Part shown: positions 36,728-47,600 of the stretch, piece after piece | How positions within the stretch are numbered: the first letter of the stretch is position 1 | Layout: each line of letters starts with the position of its first letter | Origin: Planococcus citri | Taxonomy: Eukaryota; Arthropoda; Insecta; Hemiptera; Pseudococcidae | Reading direction: 5' to 3' | Assembly (NCBI RefSeq): GCF_950023065.1 | Contig: NC_088680.1 | Span: forward strand, 17,534,559-17,598,558 | DNA: 64,000 nucleotides | Made by a program: the position numbers and the translations under genes | The notes under the pieces: generated by a model | Databases searched by the model: none | Seen by the model: the letters and a program-made list of their open reading frames with translations, nothing else | What the model was told of the DNA's origin: nothing

Positions 36728-37740
36728 AAAAAGGAAAAAATTGGCACATCAATTTTTTCTTCGGGAATGTGTTCGGATGGACCCTCTGAACCACCAAAAA
36801 AAAGCCGACTCTCCTATCCCTGGAGGAAAATTTTTTAGGGGGCTGAAACCGGTTCCGATTCACGTTTTTTGCGTTTTACTCTGTAAATATTGGGTTTTTG
36901 AGAAAAACTACCATGACGAAAAATGTTCCCCTTTAAATTCTCGACAATTTGATGCTACGCTCGATACCCATTGCTCAAGGGGGGTGTCCAAAAAAAGGGG
37001 TGGAAAGAGTAGGTGTTTCAAAAAAGGTCAGTCCAATAAATTAATCAAAATTACCACTTAAAATCATTCGTTTTGGCTCAAATTTTTTTTACAAAGTCTA
37101 CTCACCCAACTACTAATCAAACTATCATTGGTTTGTCTTCAACCCTCCTCGGGGGTTCGTGAGGGTTGCTTGATTTTTCAAGTAACACACAGCTACTGAA
37201 TCATATATTTGAAAAACAAATCTGGACGTGCGATATATCGAATAGTATGTTTTCGAGGTCGCTGAATACGAATATGAACTCATTTTTTGCATACAACCCC
37301 TCAAAGCCCCTCTGTGCCCCAAAATGGGGGTCAAAATTTTGAGAAATCGTGAAAAGTCGAGTGATATATCGAATGGTACGTTTTCGAGGTCGCCGAGTGC
37401 GAATATGAACTTATTTTTTGGGTCCCACCCCCCAATGTCCCTCTGTGCCCCAAAATAAGGGTGAAAATTTTGAAAAATCGTGAAAAGTCGAGTGATATAT
37501 CGAATTGCATGTTTTAAAAGTCGCTGAGCACGAATATGGCCTTATTTTTTGGGCCCAACCCCGCACAGCTCCCAACTGCCCCAAAAAAGGCCAAAATTTT
37601 GAAAAAATGTGAAAAGTCGAGTGACATATTGAATGGTATGTTTTCGAAATCGCTGAGTACGAATATGAACTTATTTTTTGCCTACAGCCCCTCAAAGCCC
37701 CTGTGTGCCTCAAAATTAAGGTCAAAATTTTGAAAAATCG
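36728..37740 (+). repeat. Left arm of a 1,013-bp-arm palindrome
   Basis: This is the reverse complement of 38,678-39,690. Paired positions sum to 76,418 at both the outer and inner edges, so there is no indel across the whole arm. The 106-residue frame at 36,741-37,061 is repeated at 39,357-39,677 with one residue changed (KKADS/KKSDS). The inner half is a tandem array of a unit of about 130 bp, with GATATATCGAAT near 37,232, 37,362, 37,493 and 37,622. The outer 250 bases have a diverged relative at 47,875-48,130, in the intron of copy C. Confidence 0.93.
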
Positions 37741-38677
37741 TGAATAATTGAGTGATATATCGATTTGTATGTTTTCGAGACACTGAACTGGAATATGCAC
37801 TTTTTTCCTGCTCTACTTACGATCTCTCAAAATCCCCTTACGCCCCCTAAATAGGATAACATTTCGAAAAGTCACCAAAAAACGTGTAATACGTCGAATG
37901 GTATGTTTTCAAGATCGCTGAATACGACTACAGACTCATTTTTATTATTTCACTCATTTTACTATTCAAACGTCCTACTAACGCCACAAAATTATCCTCA
38001 ATGTCTTTAGTAGGTAAGATGTCAATCTTCTTGTCTATCTCAGTGTTTTCATTTCGATTGTTTTCCTGTAAAGTTTTCGATTTCATTTTTTACAGTAGAC
38101 TCCCAATTATCCGACTTTCAGGTTATCCGGTACGAATTTATCCGACTTACTTTTCGCATTATCCGACCACCAAGGTCGGATAATCCAAACAACATCTAAT
38201 TTTTGATTTTGGATTGTAAATAATAATGCAGGATTCAGCATTTTGTATTCTAACGGTGTTATTTTCCTTGAAATCGATCCAACTTATCTCAAAAAATTAT
38301 AATTTGAGTCAGTATTTCATTGTCTTTTATGTACAAAAGTACGTTATTTTTGTTTATTAGTTATTTTTTCGATTCTTTGTTCCTGTTTTGAGCCAAAACT
38401 TGATTTTCTGAATGAAAGCTTGTCGTCTCAAGCTTGTGCACTTCATTTTTACGCTTAAAACATCAATTTTGGATTATCCGACTTTTTTGATATCCGACCC
38501 ACCTTACACCCCCGATTAGGTCGGATAATCGGGAGTCTACTGTATTGGCTACCAATCAAAAACAAAATGAAATCATTTTTTTTTTTTGATGGAAGAAAAC
38601 ATCGAAAATTAGTAGTTCGTAGTTCGTGTTTTTTTTTTAAAAAAAACATACCATTCGATATATCAGTCGACTTTTTA
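37741..38677. repeat. Palindrome spacer with diverged 130-bp units
   Basis: The left part (37,741-37,960) continues the 130-bp tandem array with two diverged units (CGATTTGTATGTTTTCGAG, then GTCGAATGGTATGTTTTC). The middle is occupied by the Tigger-like MITE 38,093-38,542. The right part joins the other arm through a T-rich run. The spacer makes the inverted arms able to form a stem with a loop of about 0.94 kb. Confidence 0.8.
38093..38542. mobile_element. Tigger/pogo-like MITE in the palindrome spacer
   Basis: Both ends read CAGTAGACTCCC(A/G)ATTATCC, running into GAC, with one mismatch in 23. They are flanked by TA at 38,091-38,092 and 38,543-38,544. Further internal TCGGATAATCC/GGATTATCCGA words form subterminal inverted repeats. 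The 450-bp body has no transposase frame. Ends of this type with a TA duplication are characteristic of Tigger/pogo elements. Confidence 0.85.
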
Positions 38678-39690
38678 CGATTTTTCAAAATTTTGACCTT
38701 AATTTTGAGGCACACAGGGGCTTTGAGGGGCTGTAGGCAAAAAATAAGTTCATATTCGTACTCAGCGATTTCGAAAACATACCATTCAATATGTCACTCG
38801 ACTTTTCACATTTTTTCAAAATTTTGGCCTTTTTTGGGGCAGTTGGGAGCTGTGCGGGGTTGGGCCCAAAAAATAAGGCCATATTCGTGCTCAGCGACTT
38901 TTAAAACATGCAATTCGATATATCACTCGACTTTTCACGATTTTTCAAAATTTTCACCCTTATTTTGGGGCACAGAGGGACATTGGGGGGTGGGACCCAA
39001 AAAATAAGTTCATATTCGCACTCGGCGACCTCGAAAACGTACCATTCGATATATCACTCGACTTTTCACGATTTCTCAAAATTTTGACCCCCATTTTGGG
39101 GCACAGAGGGGCTTTGAGGGGTTGTATGCAAAAAATGAGTTCATATTCGTATTCAGCGACCTCGAAAACATACTATTCGATATATCGCACGTCCAGATTT
39201 GTTTTTCAAATATATGATTCAGTAGCTGTGTGTTACTTGAAAAATCAAGCAACCCTCACGAACCCCCGAGGAGGGTTGAAGACAAACCAATGATAGTTTG
39301 ATTAGTAGTTGGGTGAGTAGACTTTGTAAAAAAAATTTGAGCCAAAACGAATGATTTTAAGTGGTAATTTTGATTAATTTATTGGACTGACCTTTTTTGA
39401 AACACCTACTCTTTCCACCCCTTTTTTTGGACACCCCCCTTGAGCAATGGGTATCGAGCGTAGCATCAAATTGTCGAGAATTTAAAGGGGAACATTTTTC
39501 GTCATGGTAGTTTTTCTCAAAAACCCAATATTTACAGAGTAAAACGCAAAAAACGTGAATCGGAACCGGTTTCAGCCCCCTAAAAAATTTTCCTCCAGGG
39601 ATAGGAGAGTCGGATTTTTTTTGGTGGTTCAGAGGGTCCATCCGAACACATTCCCGAAGAAAAAATTGATGTGCCAATTTTTTCCTTTTT
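38678..39690 (-). repeat. Right arm of the 1,013-bp-arm palindrome
   Basis: Reverse complement of 36,728-37,740, with no indel by position matching and apparently very few substitutions. The apparent 146-residue frame at 38,567-39,007 is the mirror of a minus-strand frame in the left arm and crosses the tandem units, so it is not a gene. Confidence 0.93.
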
Positions 39691-39974
39691 GCCGCTGCTT
39701 TTTTACGTTATTTTCCCGCTCTTTTTTATCGTTTTGATTAATTTTTTGATATTTTCGTTATTACCTACGAACTCCAGAAAAAGAACATTTTTTCATGTTG
39801 AGAATATTAAAATCTGAGAACTTTCGATCCCGACGGAACATTTTTTAATTAATTAATCCAGTGAAAATGTTGATGAATAACCAACAAGCAACCTTTTAAA
39901 CTGGCGTTCTTGAATTTGAACGAAACCAAGCTAAATCAAAAGAGCTTGTCCAAAAATCGCAGTGACTACAATCA
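39691..39974 (+). other. Conserved intron segment of copy B
   Basis: Holds TTGATATTTTCGTTATTACC, GTTGAGAATATTAAAATCTG and CTGGCGTTCTTGAATTTGAA, which recur in the introns of C (about 47,630-47,710), D (about 52,362-52,460) and E (57,345-57,540). It marks the original intron. The homology breaks at about 39,975 and resumes near 42,350, so the DNA between is inserted. Confidence 0.7.
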
Positions 39975-40627
39975 GGCGACGCGGTAGCGTTGCCACCCCG
40001 CCCTCCCACGGTTTCAAGCGCGTAATGAACGCGTTCAACCATAGGCGGCGCAACGCCAGACGGAGTTATATTCTGTAACTATTTCGTAATGCAATTTCCC
40101 CGAGTTTCAAATGCAATTTTCTCAAAAACTATGCGTTTATTCAAAAAACGCATAGATAATTTTATTCTTATTTTTCAAATACCTTTCAGAATATATAAGA
40201 ATAATTTTTGTACGATAAAAATTCGCGAAGTTTCAATTAGCCATTTTTTTGTCATTTTGGCGAAATTGTTCTTCAACACTTACTCAAAGTTTGAAGGATT
40301 GGCCGAACCAATTTTGATGAAATTTGGAATATAGCTTTGATTTGTCAACCATTACTGACTAAGGTAAAAAAAATTGTAAATTTTTTCAAAATTGACCCTG
40401 CACCCCCCCTTTTTGGGCCCCAAAAATTCTCAAAATTAACCCAAAATATCAAAAGGCACTTCTCCACCACAAACTTGATGTTCATGCAAAAATTGAGCTT
40501 TGTAGCCCAATTACATCAAGCTTGAGTGGAGTCTAAAGATGCTGAAAAATGACAAATGTTGAAAAAACGAGCAGTATATTTATCCAAAGTACAATCAAAC
40601 CAAAGCTGGGATAGATGTACGTACATC

Positions 40628-40845
40628 AAAAGGCACATCTACGATGTTCAAAGTACATTTGAACAAAATTTCAGCGTGATTTGTGCCCTATTTGAGGCTG
40701 TAGCTTTGTCTAAAGAAACAGTTAATTTGTAATACTAATTTTCGCCATTATTGATTCTTTAGACAAAGCTACAGCTTCGAATACGGCACGAATTACGTTG
40801 AAATTTTGTTCAAATATACTTTGAACATCGTAGAAGTGCCTTTTA
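40628..40845. repeat. Inverted repeat with 90-bp arms
   Basis: The left arm 40,628-40,717 begins AAAAGGCACATCTACGATGT, and the right arm 40,755-40,845 is its imperfect complement. The arms share TTTGAACAAAATTTCA and TGTAGCTTTGTCTAAAGAA. The loop is 37 bases. It lies in DNA inserted into the intron of copy B. Confidence 0.8.
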
Positions 40846-40984
40846 ATATTTTCAAATTAATGTGAGCTTTAATTTATGTGCAATAATTATTATTATTGCA
40901 CATACACGTTCAATATCAAAATGTCCGTTAAATTTAAAGCACAACGCGTGTTGGCGGCGTTGTATGCAGTTGAAATGCGCTAAA

Positions 40985-41070
40985 ACGTTGAGCAGCCTAG
41001 CGGCTGAATGATTTAAGCTTCCGCTCGCCACGCGGTAGACTCCGGTTCGAACCCCATCAGAATCAAAATT
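40985..41070 (+). mobile_element. tRNA-derived SINE head (degenerate)
   Basis: CCTAGCGGCTGAATGA resembles a pol III A box. GGTTCGAACCCC about 40 bases on is a near-consensus B box, preceded by CTCGCCACGCGGTAGACTCC as in many insect tRNA-derived SINEs. It is followed by ATCAGAATCAAAA and a T-run. The T-arm stem does not pair fully (TCCGG against CCCAT) and there is no convincing acceptor stem, so I do not call it a functional tRNA. Confidence 0.55.
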
Positions 41071-41866
41071 TTTTTTTTAATTTTTAATTTTGTAAGCTGA
41101 TTTTTTCAATATGATTTTTATTTAACATGTTCAATTTTTAAAAATACATTGTAAAAAAACGTTTTTCACTTCCTAAAGTACAAATTTTCTTTTGCCCTTG
41201 TTTTTTTTAAAAAAGTAAACATGGAAAAAATTTCATTATGCAAATTTATTTAAAACAAACAAGATACATTTTTTCACCTGAAAAAACATGTTTTTTTTTA
41301 CTTCTTGAAATGACGTTTTGCTTTACTTTGTTCAGGTTTGTTTGGTTCTCATTTTCAAAATTTAAATTTTTAAAAAGTTGACATTTAAATTCCAAAATTT
41401 TGAAGCCAAAAAATGGAACCTGAAAAACACATTGTTTTTCACCTCTTGAATTTTTGAACGTTTTTTCACTCGCTTCACTCAGTTATTTTTTCTATCCTTT
41501 TCCTAAACTAAAAAATTCCATTTTGAAACTTCAAAAAATTCAAAAAGGAAAATAATAATTTTTTAATAGGTATTTTTATCAATTATTGGTAAACTTGTCA
41601 TTTCATCTCTCATTTCATTTTAGAAATTTATATTCGCTATTTGTCATTTTATTTGACAAAATTGAAAGTCTTTTTTTACTGATCGGCGAATTTTTGGGCA
41701 ACCCCTTCCCCCATCACCCTTGAAAACCCACTGTTTTTATTCCAGTCAGTTTAATGACAAATGTCCAGTAATCTGTCCACTCTCTGCATGCTCCTGCCAC
41801 CAATGCTATTTTCATTTATTAGATTGAACACTTCATCACAATAATATAGAAAAAAAAGTACTGATA

Positions 41867-42346
41867 TCCTCCAAAAAAACTCTTCAAAAAAGAATTACAC
41901 CCCGCCCTCTCCACGATTCCTAATGAACCTACTCCATGAACAAAAATTAAAAATTTCAGTAAGAAAATGTTATGATATCATGGTGGAATCCGCCCCTAAG
42001 AAAAACAACCTACCACTTCACCATTTATTGTATAAGACAATCTATGAAACAGCTAATGAGCCAAAAATTTGGGCGGACAGATCCCTCAAATAAGTTTAGT
42101 AATCTAACTTGACTCTGGAGTGTGGAAGATTTGTCAGCCCCCAAATTTTTGGCTCATTAGCTGTTTCATAGATTGTCTTATACAATAAATGGTGAAGTGG
42201 TAGGTTGTTTTTCTTAGGGGCGGATTCCACCATGATATCATAACATTTTCTTACTGAAATTTTTAATTTTTGTTCATGGAGTAGGTTCATTAGGAATCGT
42301 GGAGAGGGCGGGGTGTAATTCTTTTTTGAAGAGTTTTTTTGGAGGA
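41867..42346. mobile_element. Foldback element with 215-bp arms
   Basis: Left arm 41,867-42,080 and right arm 42,132-42,346 look almost identical as complements. They run from TCCTCCAAAAAAACTCTTCA to CCAAAAATTTGGG. The unique loop is about 51 bases. Just outside the right edge the intron homology shared with copies C and E resumes (GATTTTTGGATTTTTGACGA), so this element forms the end of the insertion in the intron of B. No target duplication is obvious. Confidence 0.85.
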
Positions 42347-42581
42347 TTTCCAATTCTCAAGTTGATTTTTGGATTTTTGACGAATTTTTGAAAATTTTGA
42401 AAACTTGTTTTATGGAGAATTTTTGAACTTTTTCACGAAGCATAAATTTTTTTTGCAACTCAAATTGAGGCCAATAATTCCTTCAATTCGACTAATTATT
42501 TTCATACTTACCTACCTAACTCTTGCTATTCTGCACTGTTCTTCTCGAAATGACGGATTTTTGAATTTCAGATAATTCAAG

Positions 42582-44448
42582 ATGTCCATTAATCAAACAC
42601 TAGGAGAAAATTACGACGATGAGAGCTTCAAAGAACGGTTCGTATTTTTCTACGATCTACCAAGCTTGCAACAAATAGCATCTTACGAAGTTTGCCGAAC
42701 AATCTGGTGCAGCAACTTATCGAAGTTCCAACTTATCGAAGCGGAAGATATTTACGTTATTCACTGTCGTATTATGATTGGGTTTTCTCTTTTCGGTCAT
42801 TACCAGAAGCACTGCAATGAGCAACTTATAAAGCAACTGAATGTTCCTGCCTTAATCGAAGGTACTCTCGAAAATTCTATGACTAAGGTCTGTAAAGAGA
42901 TCGAAGATTGGGTGATAGATTTTTTCTATCACACATTAAATCTGGAAGGCCACAGCGGAATTGATCTTATTGATCCAAAGTGGTGGGTTTGGTCGGTGAA
43001 AGGCGAAATCGACTGTTCAAAGAGCGCAAGGAGGGTTCTACAAGATGCCAGTTTGACTGAATGGCAGAAATTTCTCGTGATGTGTAAATATTGCATGGTA
43101 GACAAGATAAGTAAATTCTCATTGGATTGCCTTCCGTCCCAATTTTTTACTAGAAATTTTCGTGAAAGCAACTTTATTTGCTTTTATTGGATTTGTTTTC
43201 TCAGAAATGAATTGCAGAGAATATCAGTTGAGAATAATGAATCAGTAGACTGGAGCATTTCTAAACATTATGCTGAGTTACACATGGTTAAAAATTGTTT
43301 CTGGAGTCGTTTAAATGACGATGAGCAAGTTACACTTGTTGCTTATAGGATTAATGAGTCTACGTATAGAGGTAAGAATAGCACTTTCTTTTTAGAACAA
43401 ATTATTTCTAAAATGTCACTGTCTCAGCAACAACGTTTGTTGCGTACAACGAGCCACAAAATGGTTACGTTTTTCGCTCCATATCCCGATTCATCACCAT
43501 GTACTCTTTGGGCATGGCAGTATGCTGGAGATCAAATGGATGTAGAACAATTCGCGAAATTGGTTGAAGAATTGTTGAGAACAAATAGAATTGGGAAGTC
43601 AGCGTCTTTATTGGATGAGATTTGGAATACTGCGTCTGCTCATCAGAGAAATCACGTGATCCAGTACAAGTCGGACCAGTTCATGAATAATTTTCTTTGT
43701 TGTAATGGCTTGTTATACTCTGACCGATTTCTTCAGTTCATATCCGAAGACGAAAGAAAAGAATTGATTTTTAGATTAGTGAAGCGAAATGATATTAAGC
43801 AACATTATGCTGTTGATTTTTTCAGCAGCTTCCTGAATGAATATTTGCCACGCCCGGTAGACCAATTGATGTTCAGAAAATTGGTCATTGATTCTCCGGC
43901 GTTTGTAAAACATTTACAATACTTATTGAAATATGAAGCATATAAAAAGATCGATGAAACATTGAAATTTTACTTTTCTCACGATGCACCTGCTGCTGAA
44001 ATATTCAAACGAGAGTTTCTCGAAGTGAAATTGAAAACTATGTATTTTCCGTTTGACTTCAAGTTAATTACAAGTATCGATAAATGGAATGGATTGAGCC
44101 AATTCATTGATGAGGTTTTTGATAACGATCCGAAAGCAGGGTTGATGGTTAAGCAATGGTTCATCACATCAGCATTTACCAATAATATCCGCTGGATGCG
44201 GGAGTTAATTAGACAACATCCCTCATCTTAACCAGAGTTTCGATGATTTTGTGAAAATTGTCGAAACGGTATTCAAGAATGACGAAGTGAAGAATGTGAA
44301 ACGTTTGTTTTCTGATAAATTTTCCTCAATATCCATTGGTCCTTCCCGTAGTACCTATTCCGTGTTTCATATCCGTCATGAAATTTTTTACCTAAAGTTT
44401 ATGCAGTGGTGTTCGGTGCATAATGGAAAGCCTTCTTTGAAGTTGTGA
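42582..44448 (+). pseudogene. Family copy B: full-length copy with a late frameshift
   Basis: The acceptor TTGAATTTCAG ends at 42,571 and the ATG follows at 42,582. The frame is open for 549 codons with all family blocks: LPSLQQIASYEVCRTIW, LIDPKWWVWS, WQKFLVMCKYCMVDK, FYFSHDAPAAEIFKREFLE and FIDEVFDNDPKAGLMVKQWF. Compared with E, there are four extra bases near 44,190-44,230, which brings a TAA at 44,229. The usual C-terminus (FVKIVETVFKNDEVKNVKRL to WCSVHNGKPSLKL) continues in the +1 frame to 44,448. It is either a recent pseudogene or a version lacking the last two helix pairs. AATAAA lies at 44,513. Its 3' flank (44,885-45,100) is shared with copy E, tying B and E together. Confidence 0.75.
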
Positions 44449-46389
44449 TCCAACTAAATTTATGTACTTACGTGTAATTCACCAATCTGTACTTAACCTA
44501 TACTTTGTACCCAATAAAAAAAATACCTGATAGGTATATTTTACAAAATATTTTTGTTAGTTATTAAATTTCTGTCGCTCTACGTACAAGTACCATTTAT
44601 GCGTATTAGCTGTAGAGATTGCTCTCCATTTTTTTCTTCTACAAATTTTTGAAATTTTTAATCCCTCTCAACCTCCTAGCACCCATTTTAGAGGGTCAGG
44701 GAGTGATGTAGCAATCTGAAAATTCAGTCACCGGGGGTTTCGACCTCGAGGATCAACTTCCACGGGTTAATATCAAAATTCCAGCCGGAGCCCAATTCCA
44801 CTCTATTAGCCTGTTCGTATAGAAATCATTAAGCTGGGGATCATAAAAATTCATTCCTCTATAAAATAGAGGAACTCATTTTCGATCCACGCCCATTGAA
44901 CCAAAGTTCTCGAAAAACGACTTTCACAGAAGGTCACAATCGACTTTATCAGCTAATTGTAAGCCATCACGTGTCATGCTCTCTCCACATTCAAGTAAAA
45001 ATGAACTATTTAAGAGTTATTGAAAGTGACCTTGCGATCGCGACCTATCAAAATGGGTTAAAATTTCGCGAAAAATTCAAATATTTCAACGAAAATAAAT
45101 TTTATTTTTTTTCATAAAGAACCCAATTTTTTTTATCATCAAAACAAAAAGTTGCTTTAAAAAATCGTTTTCTATACCAAATTGATCTCACTTTTTCGAC
45201 AAAAATAATTGGATCATTTTTCGCCATCAATTGCCTAATGCCTACCTGATAAGAATAAAAATAGTCCAATCTTTTTACTAAAATGGTAAAAGTCTTGCAT
45301 TTTCCAAAAACTGACAAAAATTCTCGTTTTTTTTTTTAACAAAATGACGAAAAATGTCAATTTTTCCCAAAATTTACCCTAAGGTCTCAGTTTTTCTTAC
45401 CAAAACTAAAAGTTGACCAAAAATCTCGCCTTTTTGACAAAAAATTTGAAAAAGTTTAATTTCTTAGTCATTAATTTATCTGTTCAAGAGTTCTGATTTT
45501 TGCTAAAATAAAGTTCTCGTTTTTTAAACAAATTGGTAAAAAGCCTCGCTTTTTCTAGAGAATTACCCAAAAGTCTCGTTTTTGCCGAAAATCGCCAATA
45601 ATGTGTCACTTTTTTGCCAATAACCCCCAAATAAGCTCGATGTTTTTTACCAAAATTTTTAGACTTGTTTTTGTCAAAAAAAAAATGGTCAAAAGTTTTC
45701 GCTTTCTTAATAACTGAAAATTTTTTTGATTTTTATGGGTGGTCAGTGCTATTTTTTTCCCCAAAATTATGCGAGGCTCCGGAATGATCAGAAATCAGGG
45801 TGTCTAACAGGTACTGCAGGTACTGCAAGTACTGTAAAAGTACTGCATTGAAATCCTCGGTACTGCAAGTACTGCAAAGTACTGCATTTTGCCTGAAAAG
45901 TGCTGTATTTTTTCTCAGAATCATTGATTTAAAATTTTTTAAAAACCTCAAAATGAATTAATTGGTGAAAATTGAAAAAAAAATGTTCATTTTGTACCTT
46001 AAAAGATGGCAACACTTGGTAGATTAATACTTGTAAAAATTTTATCGACAAATTTCAACCGGCTCAAAAATATTTTTTTCTTGGGGGGGGGGGGTCGGTG
46101 TAAGCTGGATAAAAAAAAATAAGGTAATGCAAAAGGTACTGTGAAAGTACTGCATTTCTTCGGAGAAATTTTGTTAGGCACCCTGGAAATGTTGGAAGTA
46201 CGGGCGAGTTAAAATCAATTCGAGGATTAATAATTGTCATTATTTTTATTGAATAAATATTCAATCAATTCTGAATTTGAAAAAATTGGCCAGAAATCAA
46301 AAAATCAATTTGGCAGCTGAAATTTTGGTTATAGGGGTTCAGAATGTGCTGTTTCCAAATCTCGCCATCTTGTTCAAACCCATGTAGAC
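44449..46389. other. Intergenic stretch between copies B and C
   Basis: Begins with the B 3' UTR and the shared downstream segment (AAAATGGGTTAAAATTTCGC), then degenerate TTGCC/TTTTTGCC units at 45,260-45,730. The CAGGGTGTCTAACA element follows. No independent gene is seen. Confidence 0.5.
45796..46185. mobile_element. Short element with CAGGGTGTCTAACA ends and GTACTGCA words
   Basis: The left terminus CAGGGTGTCTAACA (45,796) and the right terminus TGTTAGGCACCCTG (ending 46,185) are inverted with one mismatch. GAAAT is present directly on both outer sides, a possible 5-bp duplication. Inside the left end GTACTGCA(A/G) is repeated about six times, with two more copies near the right end. A G-tract lies at 46,083-46,094. 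Terminus type resembles hAT elements, but the usual 8-bp duplication is not visible. No coding frame. Confidence 0.6.
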
Positions 46390-46748
46390 ATCTTAGAGAG
46401 ATTCTCTTTTCAGTTGACAAACACTTGACAGAGAGCATGTACGTGTTCTATTGTCAGCTTCGCAGGTAGTAGTATCCTACACCTTCACATTATTATTTTG
46501 AAAAGAAGATACTTTCTTATTTCTGGGACTATACAAATGTGGGACAGGGGTGTTGAAACTGGTTTTTTTCATCACGCTTTCAGTATCTCTTCTTTAGCGT
46601 GACTGCTTAGCCATATACTTAGTCGATACTCGAACTCGATATTCACAGGGTTAGTTAGCAAAGGGAGGACGTTATTGGGTGCACGTGTATTTATTTGAGC
46701 ATTTTAAGATTTTTGCGAACTTCAAGATTCATCGTCTCGGCCTCGGTG
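46390..46748 (+). promoter_or_regulatory. 5' flank and non-coding first exon of copy C
   Basis: Contains AGATTCTCTTTTCAGTTGAC, AACACTTGACAGAGAGCATG and CACGCTTTCAGTATCT (TTCAGT resembles an insect initiator). It then reads GGAGGACGTTATTGGGTGCA and CTTCAAGATTCATCGTCTCG. It ends CTCGGTG at 46,748 before the donor GTAAGTAAATTT. All these blocks recur in the same order before copies B and D and in the unit at 63.4 kb. Confidence 0.7.
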
Positions 46749-46984
46749 GTAAGTAAATTTCCGTATTTTTTAGTTTTTCTGTATGATAACTTATGTTAGG
46801 TACGTGTGGGTAGCCCACAATGTTGAATCAGAATCTTATTGTTAGGTAGTAGAAATCATTCTATACGAAACAAAAATTCCAGAAACCATTCGTATTTTAC
46901 TTTTTACTCATCGTGAGCATAATTCTATTTTCAGCATTTTATCTTTCTTTTTGACTTTGATTTTCTGATATTTTATTTCTCGTC

Positions 46985-47600
46985 AAATCTTTAACAAATG
47001 CGGGGGGAGGGGGATTTTTTTCAAATGTTCGTTTGCACACTGATAAAATATCTCAAAAATGCGAGAATTTTCATGTTTTAGTTTTTTGGTCCAATTTTTT
47101 GATAATAAGTATATCTCAAAAATGCGAGAATTTTCATTTTTTAGGTTTTTGGTCCAATTTTTTGATAATAAGTATGTTATTTTACTACCTACATAAAAAG
47201 TGCTAAAACTGAGAATTTTTTCAGAATTTTTACTCGTCGAGATCATGGTTATATTTAAATCGTAAGTTTTTAAATCGTTTTTTTAGGTTTTTTGAAAGTA
47301 TAGCAACACTGATTTTGACATCATTCGTCAATTACCCTCTCAAAGTACTATAATTTGAAAAAAAGTTCAAAATTCTATGCCACGCACTCATAACCGGAGC
47401 AATTTGCAACTGAAAATTTCCATTTTCGGCAAAGCCCCCACAGCTCCGCCAAAAAAAAAATCGAAAAAATGCCCGATTTGCGCCATTCGCCATCGTTTGA
47501 TGACCTCTACACAAGATCTGATTTTGAAAAAAATCGAACACTCCTCGTGCAGAAATCCGCCGATTTGTCGTGGAATGACCCATTATATCTGTTGGTTGAT
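46985..47600 (-). repeat. Dispersed repeat, inverse copy of 27,290-27,880
   Basis: The complement shares with 27,290-27,880 the runs AATTGACGAATGATGTCAAA, TAACCATGATCTCGACGAG and TTATCAAAAAATTGGAC, plus the AAAAAATCCCCCTC(T/C)C end. In this copy GCGAGAATTTTCAT.TTTTAG occurs twice in tandem. The family has no coding content. It explains the spurious N-terminal extension of copy A. Confidence 0.75.

Noticed and set aside
36741..37061. 106-residue frame repeated in both palindrome arms as a candidate gene
   Set aside because: It has two copies only because the arms are inverted duplicates. It shows no domain, starts in low-complexity sequence, and a diverged related segment at 47.9 kb does not keep the frame.
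38567..39007. 146-residue plus frame (and its mirror at 37,411-37,800) as a coding gene
   Set aside because: It runs through the 130-bp tandem units, and the peptide simply repeats with the DNA period. There is no start context or splice support.
40985..41070. Functional tRNA gene
   Set aside because: B-box and A-box-like sequences are present, but the T-stem and acceptor stem do not pair. A SINE head explains it better.
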